Assembly: GCA_035510795.1 (NCBI GenBank)
Contig: DATKGL010000021.1
Span: 1 to 64,000 of the forward strand
DNA length: 64,000 nucleotides
Direction: 5' to 3'
From: DATKGL01 sp035510795
GTDB taxonomy: Bacteria; Patescibacteriota; Saccharimonadia; Saccharimonadales; UBA4665
The first letter of the stretch is position 1. Each line of letters begins with the position of its first letter. A program made the translations under genes and the position numbers. Below the pieces are notes generated by a model. The model made no database searches and was not told the DNA's origin. It saw nothing but the letters and a program-made list of their open reading frames with translations. Shown here piece by piece: positions 51,174-60,173 of this stretch.

Positions 51174-51509
51174 AGAAATGCTGCCTTAGTGGGGATTTGA
51201 CCCCATCCTGTTTCCCTCATGCCATTGAGGTTTTAGGAGAAAATTTGGCTATATGCTGGAAAATCTGAGCATCGAACCATACTAAGATATATGTTTTCCT
51301 GCTAGGACAACATTTGTTTTAGTAACAATTGGATTCGTGCAGACAATCAGCAGGGAAGATTAAATTCATTAATTTGGATTTAAAACCCTCAGAGACTACA
51401 CGCCAAAACTATCATTGATAGTAAGATATAGTCCGAACTCTATGGCGACATAGAGACTATGCGATCAACTGCATAGCGCCCTAAGGGGTGTAACATAACA
51501 TAAGGTTTG
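51174..51509 (+). mobile_element. Group I intron at 23S position 1931 (E. coli)
   Basis: Exon 1 ends CTAAGGT and exon 2 starts AGCGAAATTCC. The internal guide GCCTTAG a few bases into the intron pairs with CTAAGGT, giving the U-G pair at the splice site. Core strands R (CAGAGACTACACG, near 51389) and S (AAGATATAGTCC, 51423-51434) are canonical, and the intron ends in G. No ORF is present. Confidence 0.93.
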
Positions 51510-51529
51510 AGCGAAATTCCTTGTCAGGT

Positions 51530-52243
51530 AGACGAACTTGCCTGAACAGAGTGGTGACACACTGTAAGTAACCCAACTAATAACGGGGAAGCCTAACATT
51601 GTATAATCAATTAAGGTAATCCCGTGGCAATCATCTAATTAGATGAAGCCCTAACGACTGATCCGAAAGGAGAGGTACATTTTGAAAGAATATGTACAAC
51701 ACGTTGGCTCTCGCTTACTAGAAACATCAAAACTATCCAAGGATTTTGCATGGTATATAACTGGGTTTGTAGATGGAGAAGGATGCTTTTGTGTCTCTTT
51801 TACAAAGAGAGATAAGCTAAAAACCGGAATTGAGGTGCGACCAAGCTTCTCGATCGGTCAAAATAAGCGAAGCCTCCTGGCATTAGAGAAAATACGCACC
51901 TATTTCGGGTGTGGTGCAATACGATTTAGCCGAAGAGACCAGACTTACAAGTATGAAGTCAGATCTCTAGCTGATTTAAGAAAACGTATAATCCCACACT
52001 TTCAGAAATATCCTCTGCAAACGTTCAAGTTAGAAGATTTTGCCATTTTTTCATGGATTTGTGATGAGATTGCTGCTTCTAGACATCTTAATAAAGATAG
52101 TCTTTTGGCAATAATCGACAAAGCATATGCCATGAATCAATCCGGCAAAAGAAGATATACCAAGCAAGAACTCCTAAAGATAGTTAAAGCGAGATGAAGA
52201 TATAGTCTGATCAATACGGAAACGTATTGCTAACACAATATTG
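51530..52243 (+). mobile_element. Group I intron at 23S position 1951, with endonuclease gene
   Basis: Exon 1 ends TCAGGT, matched by guide GCCTGA with terminal U-G. P10 forms between GAACTT and exon 2 AAGTTC. S strand AAGATATAGTCTGA lies at 52197-52210 and the intron ends in G. It starts only 20 exon bases after the previous intron. The ORF sits just before the S strand, as in a P8-loop insertion. Confidence 0.93.
51682..52197 (+). CDS. LAGLIDADG homing endonuclease in the 23S-1951 intron
   Basis: It starts with TTG 51682 behind AAAGGAG. The 171-aa protein has one LAGLIDADG motif (YITGFVDGEGCFCVSF, residues 26-41), then FSIGQNKRSLLALEKI, TYKYEVRSLADLRKRIIPHF and KYPLQTFKLEDF, and a basic C-terminus (SGKRRYTKQELLKIVKAR). 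It should cut intron-less 23S near the 1951 site as a homodimer. The stop overlaps the S strand of the ribozyme core. It is homologous to the 16S-intron enzyme. Confidence 0.92.
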   Translation: MKEYVQHVGSRLLETSKLSKDFAWYITGFVDGEGCFCVSFTKRDKLKTGIEVRPSFSIGQNKRSLLALEKIRTYFGCGAIRFSRRDQTYKYEVRSLADLRKRIIPHFQKYPLQTFKLEDFAIFSWICDEIAASRHLNKDSLLAIIDKAYAMNQSGKRRYTKQELLKIVKAR

Positions 52244-52339
52244 AAGTTCTGACCTGCACGAATGGCGTAATGATATGGGTACTGTCTCAACGAAGAGCTC
52301 GGTGAAAGTGCATTGACGGTAAAGATGCCGTCTGTCCGC

Positions 52340-52371
<32 letters not shown>

Positions 52372-52761
52372 ACAGCTTGACATTGGATCGGGTCGTGACA
52401 TGTGTAGAATAGGTGGGAGACTTTGAAGTCTAGGCGCTAGCTTAGGTGGAGTCATCAGTGAAATACCACTCTTGTTACGATCTTATTCTTACCTGGCCCT
52501 CAAACTAGCCATGATTTATTTCGTGGTTAGTTTCAGGGTCGGGGACCGTGTCTGGTGGGTAGTTTAACTGGGGCGGTTGCCTCCGAAAGAGTATCGGAGG
52601 CGTTCAAAGGTTGGCTAGGTTCGGATGGAAATCGAATCGATAGTGTATACGCATAAGCCAGCTTGACTGTGAGGCTTACAGGCCGAGCAGGTACGAAAGT
52701 AGGAGTAAGTTTTCCGCTGTCCGTACATATTTGTACAAGAGTGTGGTATCGGCAGCGCTTT

Positions 52762-52792
<31 letters not shown>

Positions 52793-52835
52793 TATAGCGC
52801 CCAATAGTTCACATAGACGGCGCTGTTTGGCACCT

Positions 52836-53140
52836 TAAGCATTGGGGTGCTACAGAAGTAATTCTGTACAAAAAATGCGGCTTATAACGGTGAACCCCTA
52901 TTGTTTCTTGTGGATATATTATGAAACAAGGGTAATACCGTGGGAAGTCTAATGTGAGTTCAAGAGTAACTTACAAATGACCCCGTAACGACTAAGTTGA
53001 AAAACGAGATTTTGGTAATTGATAAACCAAGATAATACGCCGCCTCCTATTAATCAAATTTAGAATATGGTTATACGAAACCTAAGTTCAAAAATAGGAA
53101 GAAGATATAGTCTACACCATAAGAAACTATGGATTGAGTA
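52836..53140 (+). mobile_element. Group I intron at 23S position 2500, atypical last base
   Basis: Exon 1 ends GCACCT; guide GGGGTGC pairs with it and places a U-G at the splice site. CATTG in front of the guide pairs with exon 2 CGATG (P10). S strand AAGATATAGTCT is at 53102-53113. Joining at these points restores GGCACCTCGATGTCGG, but the intron then ends in A (GAGTA) rather than the expected terminal G. No ORF is present. Confidence 0.88.
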
Positions 53141-53215
53141 CGATGTCGGCTCATCTCATCCTGGGGCTGTAGCAGGTCCCAAGGGTCCGGCTGTTCGCCG
53201 GTTAAAGAGGTACGT

Positions 53216-53249
<34 letters not shown>

Positions 53250-53532
53250 TTATATCCGCTGTGGACGTTAGGAAATTTGAGAGGATTTGCCCTTAGTACG
53301 AGAGGACCGGGGTGAACGCACCTCTGGTGTACCAGTTGTTCTACCAGGAGCATTGCTGGGTAGCTAAGTGCGGACTAGATAAGCGCTGAAAGCATATTAA
53401 GCACGAAACTAACCTCAAGATTAGATTTCCCTATGAGACCCCTGAAAGACGATCAGGTTGATAGGCGCAAGGTGGAAGCACGGCAACGTGTGTAGCCGAA
53501 GCGTACTAATAGGTCCATCGACTTTTTATGTT

Positions 53533-53598
53533 CTTTCATCTCTATATCTTTTAGATATATCAGATGAAAGCCAATTGACTAGTTATTGGTGCTTACCA
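53533..53598 (+). other. 23S 3' processing region
   Basis: Hairpin CTTTCATC/GATGAAAG (near 53533-53570) is followed by CAATTGACTAGTTATTGGT (53572-53590), the 3' arm of the 23S processing stem. Confidence 0.75.
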
Positions 53599-53665
53599 AA
53601 TAGCACTAATGTTTGTCTTATTTATGGATATCGATTACTTCTTCTTTTATGTATAGGAGAAGAAA

Positions 53666-53777
53666 TCGGTGCCCATGGCGCGAGGGCAACACCTGTTCCC
53701 ATCCCGAACACAGCAGTTAAGCCTCGCAGCGGTTACAATACTTGGGGTTTACCCCTGGGAAAATAGCACGGTGCCGT
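53666..53777 (+). rRNA. rrf: 5S ribosomal RNA
   Basis: Helix I CGGTGCC (53667-53673) pairs with GGTGCCG (53770-53776). The conserved core CCCATCCCGAACACAGCAGT and TAAGCCTCGCAGCG are present. Length is about 112 nt. Confidence 0.93.
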
Positions 53778-53783
53778 ATATAT

Positions 53784-53815
53784 AAAGTCTTTCCTTGTAG
53801 GAGAGACTTTATTAT
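53784..53815 (+). terminator. Terminator after 5S rRNA
   Basis: AAAGTCTTTCC (53784-53794) pairs with GGAGAGACTTT (53800-53810), with one T-G pair and a five-base loop, followed by ATTATTTAT. Confidence 0.65.
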
Positions 53816-53821
53816 TTATAC

Positions 53822-54067
53822 TTACTTTTCTCGATTTTCGTGCTGTTTAATAGTCTCACCAAGTGATTTGTGGAATTCCTTAAAGTCTTTAAGCGTGTTA
53901 AACCTTACAGCCGCGACTACATCTGCCGATAAGGAGTCTTCACTTTGCTTTCTGACTTGAAAAAAGACTAACGTCGGAACGTCATTTTCGCTACTGACAA
54001 AAATAATATTGCCGTCCGAAGAAACAATTGGAACCGTGTAATTGAGATCGATGTTTGATGGTTTCAT
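53822..54067 (-). CDS. Small conserved protein, DUF3467-like
   Basis: The start at ATG 54067 is preferred because TATACT ends 6 bases upstream; a longer frame begins at 54094. The 81-aa protein has an order of short strands and a C-terminal helix (FNTLKDFKEFHKSLGETIKQ) that recalls DUF3467 proteins. No catalytic residues are evident. It is convergent with the rRNA operon. The family call is tentative. Confidence 0.6.
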   Translation of the reverse strand: MKPSNIDLNYTVPIVSSDGNIIFVSSENDVPTLVFFQVRKQSEDSLSADVVAAVRFNTLKDFKEFHKSLGETIKQHENREK

Positions 54068-54111
54068 GCTTTTAGTATACAAGATTTTGAACAAACTGTA
54101 CCTTTATGGCC

Positions 54112-54192
54112 TTGACATGAGCATTATAGGATGATATCATATTTTCAGATTCGAGTAATCATGAGGGTTTTGCATCTGCAAGCCCTTTTTTA
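54112..54192 (+). promoter_or_regulatory. Consensus promoter and leader hairpin of the KGG-protein gene
   Basis: TTGACA (54112-54117), spacer of 17, TATCAT (54135-54140). The leader holds a hairpin GGGTTTTGC/GCAAGCCC followed by six T residues (about 54164-54192), which looks like an intrinsic terminator placed before the gene. Confidence 0.65.
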
Positions 54193-54231
54193 TTCTCGAA
54201 GAATCATAAACTTAACAAGGAGGTTGTACTG

Positions 54232-54429
54232 ATGGCTGGAACAGTCGCTGGCGGCAAAGCCGCTGCATCAACTAACAAAGCTAAATACGGCTCTAATTTT
54301 TATGCAAAAATTGGTTCAATTGGCGGCAAGAAAGGCCACACTGGTGGTTTTTACGCTAATCGCGAACTAGCAAGATTAGCAGGCGCAAAAGGTGGTCGAA
54401 TTTCTCGACGCACCAAAAAAGCTGCTTAA
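54232..54429 (+). CDS. KGG-repeat small basic protein (stress-protein type)
   Basis: The 65-aa protein is Gly/Lys/Ala-rich with IGSIGGKKGHTGGFYANREL and ARLAGAKGGRISRR, the pattern of KGG-motif 'general stress' proteins such as YciG/Con-10. An unusually strong Shine-Dalgarno (AAGGAGG, 54217-54223) and a consensus promoter predict high expression. It could bind nucleic acid. A terminator follows at 54449. Confidence 0.8.
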   Translation: MAGTVAGGKAAASTNKAKYGSNFYAKIGSIGGKKGHTGGFYANRELARLAGAKGGRISRRTKKAA

Positions 54430-54442
54430 TTAAATAAGCTTG

Positions 54443-54940
54443 TTAGATAAAAATCGTCTGACTTAGGTCGGACGATTTTTTATTTAACCTTTCTAGTTGT
54501 CGATATGGTCGACAAAACCGGGAAGTTGACACGCTCCACTCGGTATGGCAGTTAAAGCACTTATATTTTGACGGAGAGATCTGCAAACTGACATTTCCGC
54601 AAATCGGACATTTGCTTCTTCGATGAAGCCAATCCCTATAGGTATCCAAACAGTTTTGAACATGTTCGTTATCGATTTTTATGTCATATTGGTGGCCTAA
54701 TTTCTGTGCCTCATCCCAAGCTGCAGCTTCAAGTTGAACTAACTCAAAATCTGAAGAATATATTAAATGGCCAAGTTTAGCGTGCCCTAGCTCATGCAAC
54801 AAAGCCCAAACACCGAATTCCGTGTCATCTCTGGGGTCGTAAAATATTTTTTGCTTTTTTGGGGACCAGCAAAATGAATTACTAGCCTCAAAAGATACTT
54901 CAGGGTAATTCTTAGCTAACTTTTTTATAAATTTATCCAT
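54443..54940 (-). CDS. Small zinc metalloprotease with zinc ribbon
   Basis: The 165-aa protein has HELGHAKLGH (HExxH) near residue 49, typical of the ImmA/IrrE-like gluzincin group. A C-terminal four-cysteine zinc ribbon (CPIC ... CFNC, residues 112-132) is also present. No membrane or signal segment is seen. ImmA-type proteases often cleave repressors; no partner XRE-type repressor is adjacent. It overlaps the upstream ROK gene by 8 bases. Confidence 0.8.
   Translation of the reverse strand: MDKFIKKLAKNYPEVSFEASNSFCWSPKKQKIFYDPRDDTEFGVWALLHELGHAKLGHLIYSSDFELVQLEAAAWDEAQKLGHQYDIKIDNEHVQNCLDTYRDWLHRRSKCPICGNVSLQISPSKYKCFNCHTEWSVSTSRFCRPYRQLERLNKKSSDLSQTIFI
54449..54480. terminator. Bidirectional terminator
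   Basis: AAAAATCGTC (54449-54458) pairs with GACGATTTTT (54471-54480). It serves the KGG gene and lies over the 3' end of the convergent metalloprotease gene. Confidence 0.75.
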
Positions 54941-55742
54941 AATTTGCCTTGGCTAAGTCATAGCAACCATATAAGACTGCCTCTGATGGGCGTTGAGCTT
55001 TAATAATCGGCGGAATTGGCGCAAGTGCGTTATCGTAATGCCTCAGATCACTAACTAAAAACTTCGAAAATCTATCAAAATAACTGCCGGCACCACCACC
55101 GATAATGATTACTCCCGGTTGAATAATCGGAATAAGATCAAGCAACCCTTCGGCAATGTTGGCAGCAACTAAATGCCAACTTTTTTGGTCATGAATATCG
55201 TGCGCTTGTTTACCGAAGTGTTTGACTATTGCACTGCCTGAAGCAAACTTCTCCCATTTTTCGGGTCGTCCGTCATGTTCAAGAATAATCTGACCCGCTT
55301 CAGAATCAATAAACTCCGGATCAATTTCCTTATTCGTAATTATGCCGCTCCCAATCCCGGTGCTGATAGTCAGATAGAGGACTTTGTTGTATTTATGCTT
55401 AACCAGCATAGCCTCTGATAAACCTGCTAAATTGGCATCGTTTTCAATCAGAACAGGGCAGCCAACAATTTTATGAATATCTCTTCGCAGCGGTACTCTA
55501 CGCCAGGCTAAATTACCAAAACTGATCGCAACGCCATTTTTGCGATCAATTTTACCTGGTACTCCAACTCCGGCCGCAATAAACTCTCGCGTTGATAATT
55601 TATCTATGGTCTCGCGCAGCGATTTAATGAAATCTGGATATTTTTCTGGGGTTGGAATTTTATGATGTTCTTCAATTACGCCATCTCTATTCAGGCGAGC
55701 CACATACGTCTTAGTTCCCCCAATATCTATACCCAAATACAT
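54933..55742 (-). CDS. ROK-family sugar kinase or regulator
   Basis: The start at ATG 55742 is supported by TG-c-TAAACT ending 7 bases upstream. The 269-aa protein has the ROK ATP-binding motif (YLGIDIGGTKTYVARL), VGVPGKID, IENDANLAGLSEA (catalytic Asp), LTISTGIGSGII and a C-terminal IIIGGGAGSYFDRF. There is no N-terminal winged helix, so it is a kinase rather than a repressor. The zinc-binding CxCGxxGC motif of many ROK kinases is absent. The substrate is probably a hexose, unproven. Confidence 0.87.
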   Translation of the reverse strand: MYLGIDIGGTKTYVARLNRDGVIEEHHKIPTPEKYPDFIKSLRETIDKLSTREFIAAGVGVPGKIDRKNGVAISFGNLAWRRVPLRRDIHKIVGCPVLIENDANLAGLSEAMLVKHKYNKVLYLTISTGIGSGIITNKEIDPEFIDSEAGQIILEHDGRPEKWEKFASGSAIVKHFGKQAHDIHDQKSWHLVAANIAEGLLDLIPIIQPGVIIIGGGAGSYFDRFSKFLVSDLRHYDNALAPIPPIIKAQRPSEAVLYGCYDLAKANYG

Positions 55743-55802
55743 CAAATTTAGTTTAGCATAGCGGTTAGTATTAAAGAATCTGTGGTTACGATATTGACCC
55801 CT

Positions 55803-55831
55803 TTGACTATCTTGTAGATTCCAGATATAAT
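55803..55831 (+). promoter_or_regulatory. rpsA promoter
   Basis: TTGACT (55803-55808), spacer of 17, TATAAT (55826-55831); the leader is about 77 bases. Confidence 0.7.
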
Positions 55832-55914
55832 TGAAGTTAACTTGCGGGGGGGTTGGTTAATCTTTTGAGAACAAGCCCTTGCTAGAAATACATTTTGAAG
55901 GAGGCATGGAGTTC

Positions 55915-57012
55915 ATGCCAAAGAAAACAACTGCAAATTTAACGATGGATCAACTGCTTGAGACAAGTACGCTCAACGCGCTTAAGGTTGGTGATACGGT
56001 CGAAGCAATGATAACATCTGTAAAAAAACATGAATTATGGGTCGATCTTGGCCCCAATGGTATTGGCGTTGTCATGAGACGAGAAATTGGCGGCGGCCAA
56101 AACCTAGAAGTCGGGGAGAAGGTAACTGTAAGTGTAGTCGATCCCGAACTCGAAGAAGGGTACGCATTACTCAGTATGCGCCGAGCCGTTAAAGATCGGG
56201 GATGGGATGAGCTGCAACGTCTTTTTGACGAACAGGAAATAGTCGATATTATGCCATATGACGCTAACAGAGGCGGACTGTTGGTCGAGCTTGAAGGGAT
56301 TCGAGGATTCTTGCCGGTTTCCCAATTAGCGACCGCCCATTACCCGCGCGTTTCAAGCGCCGATAAAGACGAAATCCTTCAGAAACTGCACGCTTTAATC
56401 AATAAGCCAATTAGAGTCAGAATTCTTGATGTTAGCCGTAAAGACAATAAACTGATCTTCTCAGAAAAAGAAGCAACCAAAGATGATATGCAGGCTCGAT
56501 TAACCAGTCTTAAGATCGGCGATGTTGTAGAAGGCATAGTTACCGGTGTTATTGACTTCGGGGCATTCATTAATGTTGATGGCATTGAGGGTCTGATCCA
56601 CATTTCTGAGATTTCCTGGGAGAGGGTTGAAGATCCGCGCAACTATCTCAAAGTCGGCGAGAGCGTTAAAGCTAAAATTATCGCCATCGACAAAGACAGG
56701 CTAAGCTTAAGCCTTAAGCAAATGAGCGAAGATCCCTGGCTGAAGGAAGTTAAAGCATTCAATAAGGGTGATACAGTCGAAGGGAAAATTACCAGGATTA
56801 CGCCGTTTGGCGCTTTTGTTCAGCTTAGTCCCTCGGTCGAAGCACTGGTTCATGTATCGGAGATGAGCGACAAAAACGATGATAACGTCGATCCGGAAAA
56901 GATATTTCAGCTCAACGAAAAGAAAAGCTTCAAAGTATTGGACATTGATCTAGACACCCGCAAAATTGCATTAAGTTTAAAAGATACCAAACCCAAGGCT
57001 AAAAAATCCTAA
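55915..57012 (+). CDS. rpsA: Ribosomal protein bS1 (four S1 domains)
   Basis: ATG 55915 (MPKKTTANL) is 10 bases after AAGGAGG, while ATG 55906 is only one base from it. The 365-aa protein contains four S1 RNA-binding domains (about residues 20-85, 100-170, 185-255, 272-345). The third (GDVVEGIVTGVIDFGAFINV) and fourth (GDTVEGKITRITPFGAFVQL) are the clearest. E. coli S1 has six, so this is a short form as in many Gram-positives. It helps mRNA loading on the 30S subunit. Confidence 0.93.
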   Translation: MPKKTTANLTMDQLLETSTLNALKVGDTVEAMITSVKKHELWVDLGPNGIGVVMRREIGGGQNLEVGEKVTVSVVDPELEEGYALLSMRRAVKDRGWDELQRLFDEQEIVDIMPYDANRGGLLVELEGIRGFLPVSQLATAHYPRVSSADKDEILQKLHALINKPIRVRILDVSRKDNKLIFSEKEATKDDMQARLTSLKIGDVVEGIVTGVIDFGAFINVDGIEGLIHISEISWERVEDPRNYLKVGESVKAKIIAIDKDRLSLSLKQMSEDPWLKEVKAFNKGDTVEGKITRITPFGAFVQLSPSVEALVHVSEMSDKNDDNVDPEKIFQLNEKKSFKVLDIDLDTRKIALSLKDTKPKAKKS

Positions 57013-57069
57013 AGTTACATCCATATGTAAAGTAATAATTAACCGACAGGGTCAGAAAGGAGTGTCCAA

Positions 57070-58836
57070 ATGGCACAATCAATAGAAATCGAAGAACATA
57101 TTACAGTTGGCACTCTAGCAGAAAAACTCATGATGCCTGTCAGTCGATTAATTACCGAATTGATGAAAAATGGCGTCATGGCTACCGTTAATGAACGGAT
57201 TGACTTTGACACGGCCCAAATAATCATTAATGAACTAGGTCTTGAGGTTGAGCTCACCAGAAAAGAAGACACTGACTCGATTATCCCAAGGACTAAAAAA
57301 TCCTATGGCGATAACGAACGAAGCGTACCCAGGCCGCCAGTAGTTGCAGTAATGGGGCACGTTGACCACGGCAAAACCAGTCTGCTAGATGTTATAAGGG
57401 GTGCTAAGGTGGCCGAAAGCGAAGCCGGAGGTATCACCCAGCACATTTCCGCCTATCAAATTACCTATAATAACCGTCCGATAACGTTTCTTGATACACC
57501 CGGGCATGAAGCTTTCGCTACAATTCGAGAACACGGCGCGCACCTGACAGATATAGCAGTTATTGTTATCGCTGCCGATGATGGAGTTAAGCCCCAGACC
57601 GTTGAAGCGATTCGTTTTGCCCGTAAAGCTGGCGTAAAAATGATTGTCGCAATTACTAAAATCGATAAGCCCGAAGCTGATGCGAATCGAATCAAGCAAC
57701 AGCTTACCGAGCACAAATTACTAGCTGAGGAGTGGGGCGGGGATACTGTGATCGTGGAAGTGTCAGCCAAAGCCAACAAAGGTATCAATAACCTGCTGGA
57801 TATGATCCAACTGGTAGCCGACGTGGAAGATCTCAGAGCTGAAGTTGATGTCCCGGCAATCGGTTTGATCATAGAAGCCAACACCGAACCAGGGCGGGGG
57901 CCGGCAGCACATGCTTTAATTGAAAACGGCACCCTAAAACGGGGTGATTTCATTACTACCGGATCAACCTACGCTAAAGTCCGTAACCTAGAGTCTGCAG
58001 CCGGCGTGCCGATTCTTAGCGCTACACCATCAATGCCAGTTATAATAACTGGTTTTAAATCCTTGCCGGAGTTTGGCGATGAATTTGAAGTAGTTGCCAA
58101 TGAACATCTCGCTAAGTCCCGCGCTAACACCGAAAAAATTAAAAAGAACACCATTAATGGGCGTTTAGACCTGGATAGCATTGATTTGATCAAAATTATT
58201 AACCGATCCAATCAGTTAGAAACCTATGACGTGATTATCAAAGCCGACGTCCAGGGTTCATTAACGTCGGTACTGGACAGTTTGAAGGCACTCGAAACAG
58301 ATGAAGTTGCAGTTAAAGCCATTGGTAGCGGTGTGGGTTTGGTCAATGAAAACGATGTTCAGCTAGCGCACGGTAGCAACGCCGTGATTTATGCCTTTAA
58401 TGCCAGCGTACCGACCAACGTTAAACGACTAGCTAACCGCGATAAAGTCGTGATTCACGAGTACAAGATTATCTATGAACTGATTGATGATATTCGGGCA
58501 GAGTTAAGCCAAATGCTCTCACCAGAAATCATTGAAACTGACCTGGGTAAATTAAGGGTCAAAGCGATATTTAAAACCACTAAATCTGAAGTTATTTGCG
58601 GCGGTGAAGTAATAGCCGGTAAACTAGCGGTTCCGGCTCAAGCAAAAATTACGCGAGCCAAGAAACAAATTGCCGAAGTCGAGGTCACGAACCTCAAGCG
58701 TGGACCGCAGGACGTTAAAGAGGTTGAAAAAGGTGAGATGTGCGGAATTAGCCTGAAAACTGAAAAAAAGATTAATCTGTTAGAGGGCGATATTTTAGGA
58801 CTGTTTAAACGGGAATCGATTGAACGAAAGCTTTGA
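57070..58836 (+). CDS. infB: Translation initiation factor IF-2, short form
   Basis: The GTPase brings fMet-tRNA to the ribosome. After one IF2_N domain (about residues 5-60) come G1 GHVDHGKTSLLD, G3 FLDTPGHEAF and G4 ITKIDKP, then domains II-IV with the fMet-tRNA-binding C2 region near the end (GEMCGISLKTEKKINLLEGD). At 588 aa it lacks the long N-terminal extension of E. coli IF-2 (890 aa). AAAGGAGTG lies upstream of the ATG. Confidence 0.96.
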   Translation: MAQSIEIEEHITVGTLAEKLMMPVSRLITELMKNGVMATVNERIDFDTAQIIINELGLEVELTRKEDTDSIIPRTKKSYGDNERSVPRPPVVAVMGHVDHGKTSLLDVIRGAKVAESEAGGITQHISAYQITYNNRPITFLDTPGHEAFATIREHGAHLTDIAVIVIAADDGVKPQTVEAIRFARKAGVKMIVAITKIDKPEADANRIKQQLTEHKLLAEEWGGDTVIVEVSAKANKGINNLLDMIQLVADVEDLRAEVDVPAIGLIIEANTEPGRGPAAHALIENGTLKRGDFITTGSTYAKVRNLESAAGVPILSATPSMPVIITGFKSLPEFGDEFEVVANEHLAKSRANTEKIKKNTINGRLDLDSIDLIKIINRSNQLETYDVIIKADVQGSLTSVLDSLKALETDEVAVKAIGSGVGLVNENDVQLAHGSNAVIYAFNASVPTNVKRLANRDKVVIHEYKIIYELIDDIRAELSQMLSPEIIETDLGKLRVKAIFKTTKSEVICGGEVIAGKLAVPAQAKITRAKKQIAEVEVTNLKRGPQDVKEVEKGEMCGISLKTEKKINLLEGDILGLFKRESIERKL

Positions 58837-58872
58837 TAGGCAAGGCTGTTTAAGCTAAAATGGTATAACAAT

Positions 58873-59277
58873 ATGGCATTTACACTTGACTACAACACAC
58901 TTGACGAACTAGGCTTGGGGCAATTACCGCCCGAAGAGAAGAAAGCTATGCTAACGCACATACTCGAGACGCTCGAGATGAGAGTCGGGACTAATTTAGC
59001 CAGCCGGATGTCAGATGAGCAGTTAAGCGACTTTGAGCGATTAATGCCGCTAGAAACTGATTCGGCCGAGATCGCTAAAAATAAAGAGAAATCAGCCTTG
59101 AGCTGGCTGGAAACGAACTTCCCTAACTACAAAGAGGTTGTAAAATCCGAGTTAGACAGTCTGAAACAAGAAATTCAAGCTTCTAGCGCCCAGATACTTG
59201 CTGCTTCCCAACAAGCCCAATCCAACCAAGTCGGCTCGCCACTGCCTCCGCAGCCAGATAATACTCAGCAATTTTAA
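58873..59277 (+). CDS. Conserved CPR-type small protein (DUF5663-like)
   Basis: The 134-aa protein has a helical domain LDELGLGQLPPEEKKAMLTH then ILETLEMRVG, with MSDEQLSDFERLM, which matches the DUF5663 pattern common in CPR genomes. A Gln/Ser/Pro-rich tail follows. It stands downstream of infB and overlaps the convergent fmt stop by 4 bases. The function is unknown. Confidence 0.75.
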   Translation: MAFTLDYNTLDELGLGQLPPEEKKAMLTHILETLEMRVGTNLASRMSDEQLSDFERLMPLETDSAEIAKNKEKSALSWLETNFPNYKEVVKSELDSLKQEIQASSAQILAASQQAQSNQVGSPLPPQPDNTQQF

Positions 59278-60173
59278 CTCAAAGATACTCTATAACCAGC
59301 CAGGAAGGCCTCGGCGGTCATTAGCGGCTTACCGGCCGGCTTAAGACATAAAACTTCAAGAGCCTCGTCTGAGCAGTAAATAACCAGATGTTTTTTATCT
59401 GACAAATCGATTGTCCCCGGCTCGCCAGAGCTGTTAATTATCTTAGCTTTGGTGATAATAACTTCATGGCTCCCCAATAACGTGTAGCTCTTTGGCCAAT
59501 CGATATAAGCTCTAATCTCACGCTCGATTTGTTTAGCTGGCTTGCGCCAATCAATCCGACCATCATCTTTGGTTATTTTTCTTGAATATGTAGGGGTTAG
59601 CGATGAATTCTGGGGATATGGTTTGATCGCTCCGGCGACATACTTTGGCACAACGGAGCAAAGTAATTCGCCACTAAGAGAGATTAACGCTTGAGTTAAT
59701 TCCGGGGTCGTTAAATCCGGCTGGATGTCATATTCTTTTTGGGCAAGCAGATAACCTTCGTCTAGTTCGGGATTTATTAACATCAGACTGACTCCAGTTT
59801 TAGATTGGCCGCTTAAAATTGCAAATGTAATCGGATCAGCGCCTCGCCACTGAGGTAGTAGAGAGAAGTGGCTATTAATGATTCCTTGAGGAAAAGAGTT
59901 AATCACCTTAGGGCTAACAATGATCCCGTAATCAATTAATATGCCCAACTGGCTGTCAAATGGGTTGTTGTCGAACAAAAGGTCCAGAGCAGCTCTATTA
60001 GGGGCCAGGAACAACTTCAGTCCATGATGTGATGCTAGGGCCTCAACTAAATTTGGGTTTTTGCTATCGCCGGGTTTCGTAATAACCGCCTCAAAACTAA
60101 AATGATTCAACAAATCCGACAAAGCCTCGGCGGCCACCGGTCCGCTACCGAAGAAAATCACTTGATTCGACAT
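59274..60173 (-). CDS. fmt: Methionyl-tRNA formyltransferase
   Basis: The enzyme formylates Met-tRNA with 10-formyl-THF for initiation. Seen: an N-terminal Rossmann start (QVIFFGSGPVAAEALSDLL), the folate/active-site motif INSHFSLLPQWRGADPI and LDEGYLLAQKEYDI, and a C-terminal OB-like domain (RKITKDDGRIDWRKPAKQIE). I place the start at ATG 60173 because the family begins there; it overlaps the def gene end by 29 bases. The pairing of def and fmt is functional: add formyl, later remove it. Confidence 0.93.
   Translation of the reverse strand: MSNQVIFFGSGPVAAEALSDLLNHFSFEAVITKPGDSKNPNLVEALASHHGLKLFLAPNRAALDLLFDNNPFDSQLGILIDYGIIVSPKVINSFPQGIINSHFSLLPQWRGADPITFAILSGQSKTGVSLMLINPELDEGYLLAQKEYDIQPDLTTPELTQALISLSGELLCSVVPKYVAGAIKPYPQNSSLTPTYSRKITKDDGRIDWRKPAKQIEREIRAYIDWPKSYTLLGSHEVIITKAKIINSSGEPGTIDLSDKKHLVIYCSDEALEVLCLKPAGKPLMTAEAFLAGYRVSLS

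Noticed and set aside
51174..51509. Intron at the I-CeuI position 1923
   Set aside because: Counting from the helix 69 loop, exon 1 ends at U1931, eight bases after the I-CeuI intron position.
55879..55914. rpsA start at TTG 55879 or ATG 55906
   Set aside because: The Shine-Dalgarno AAGGAGG (55898-55904) lies inside or directly against these starts; ATG 55915 has the right spacing.
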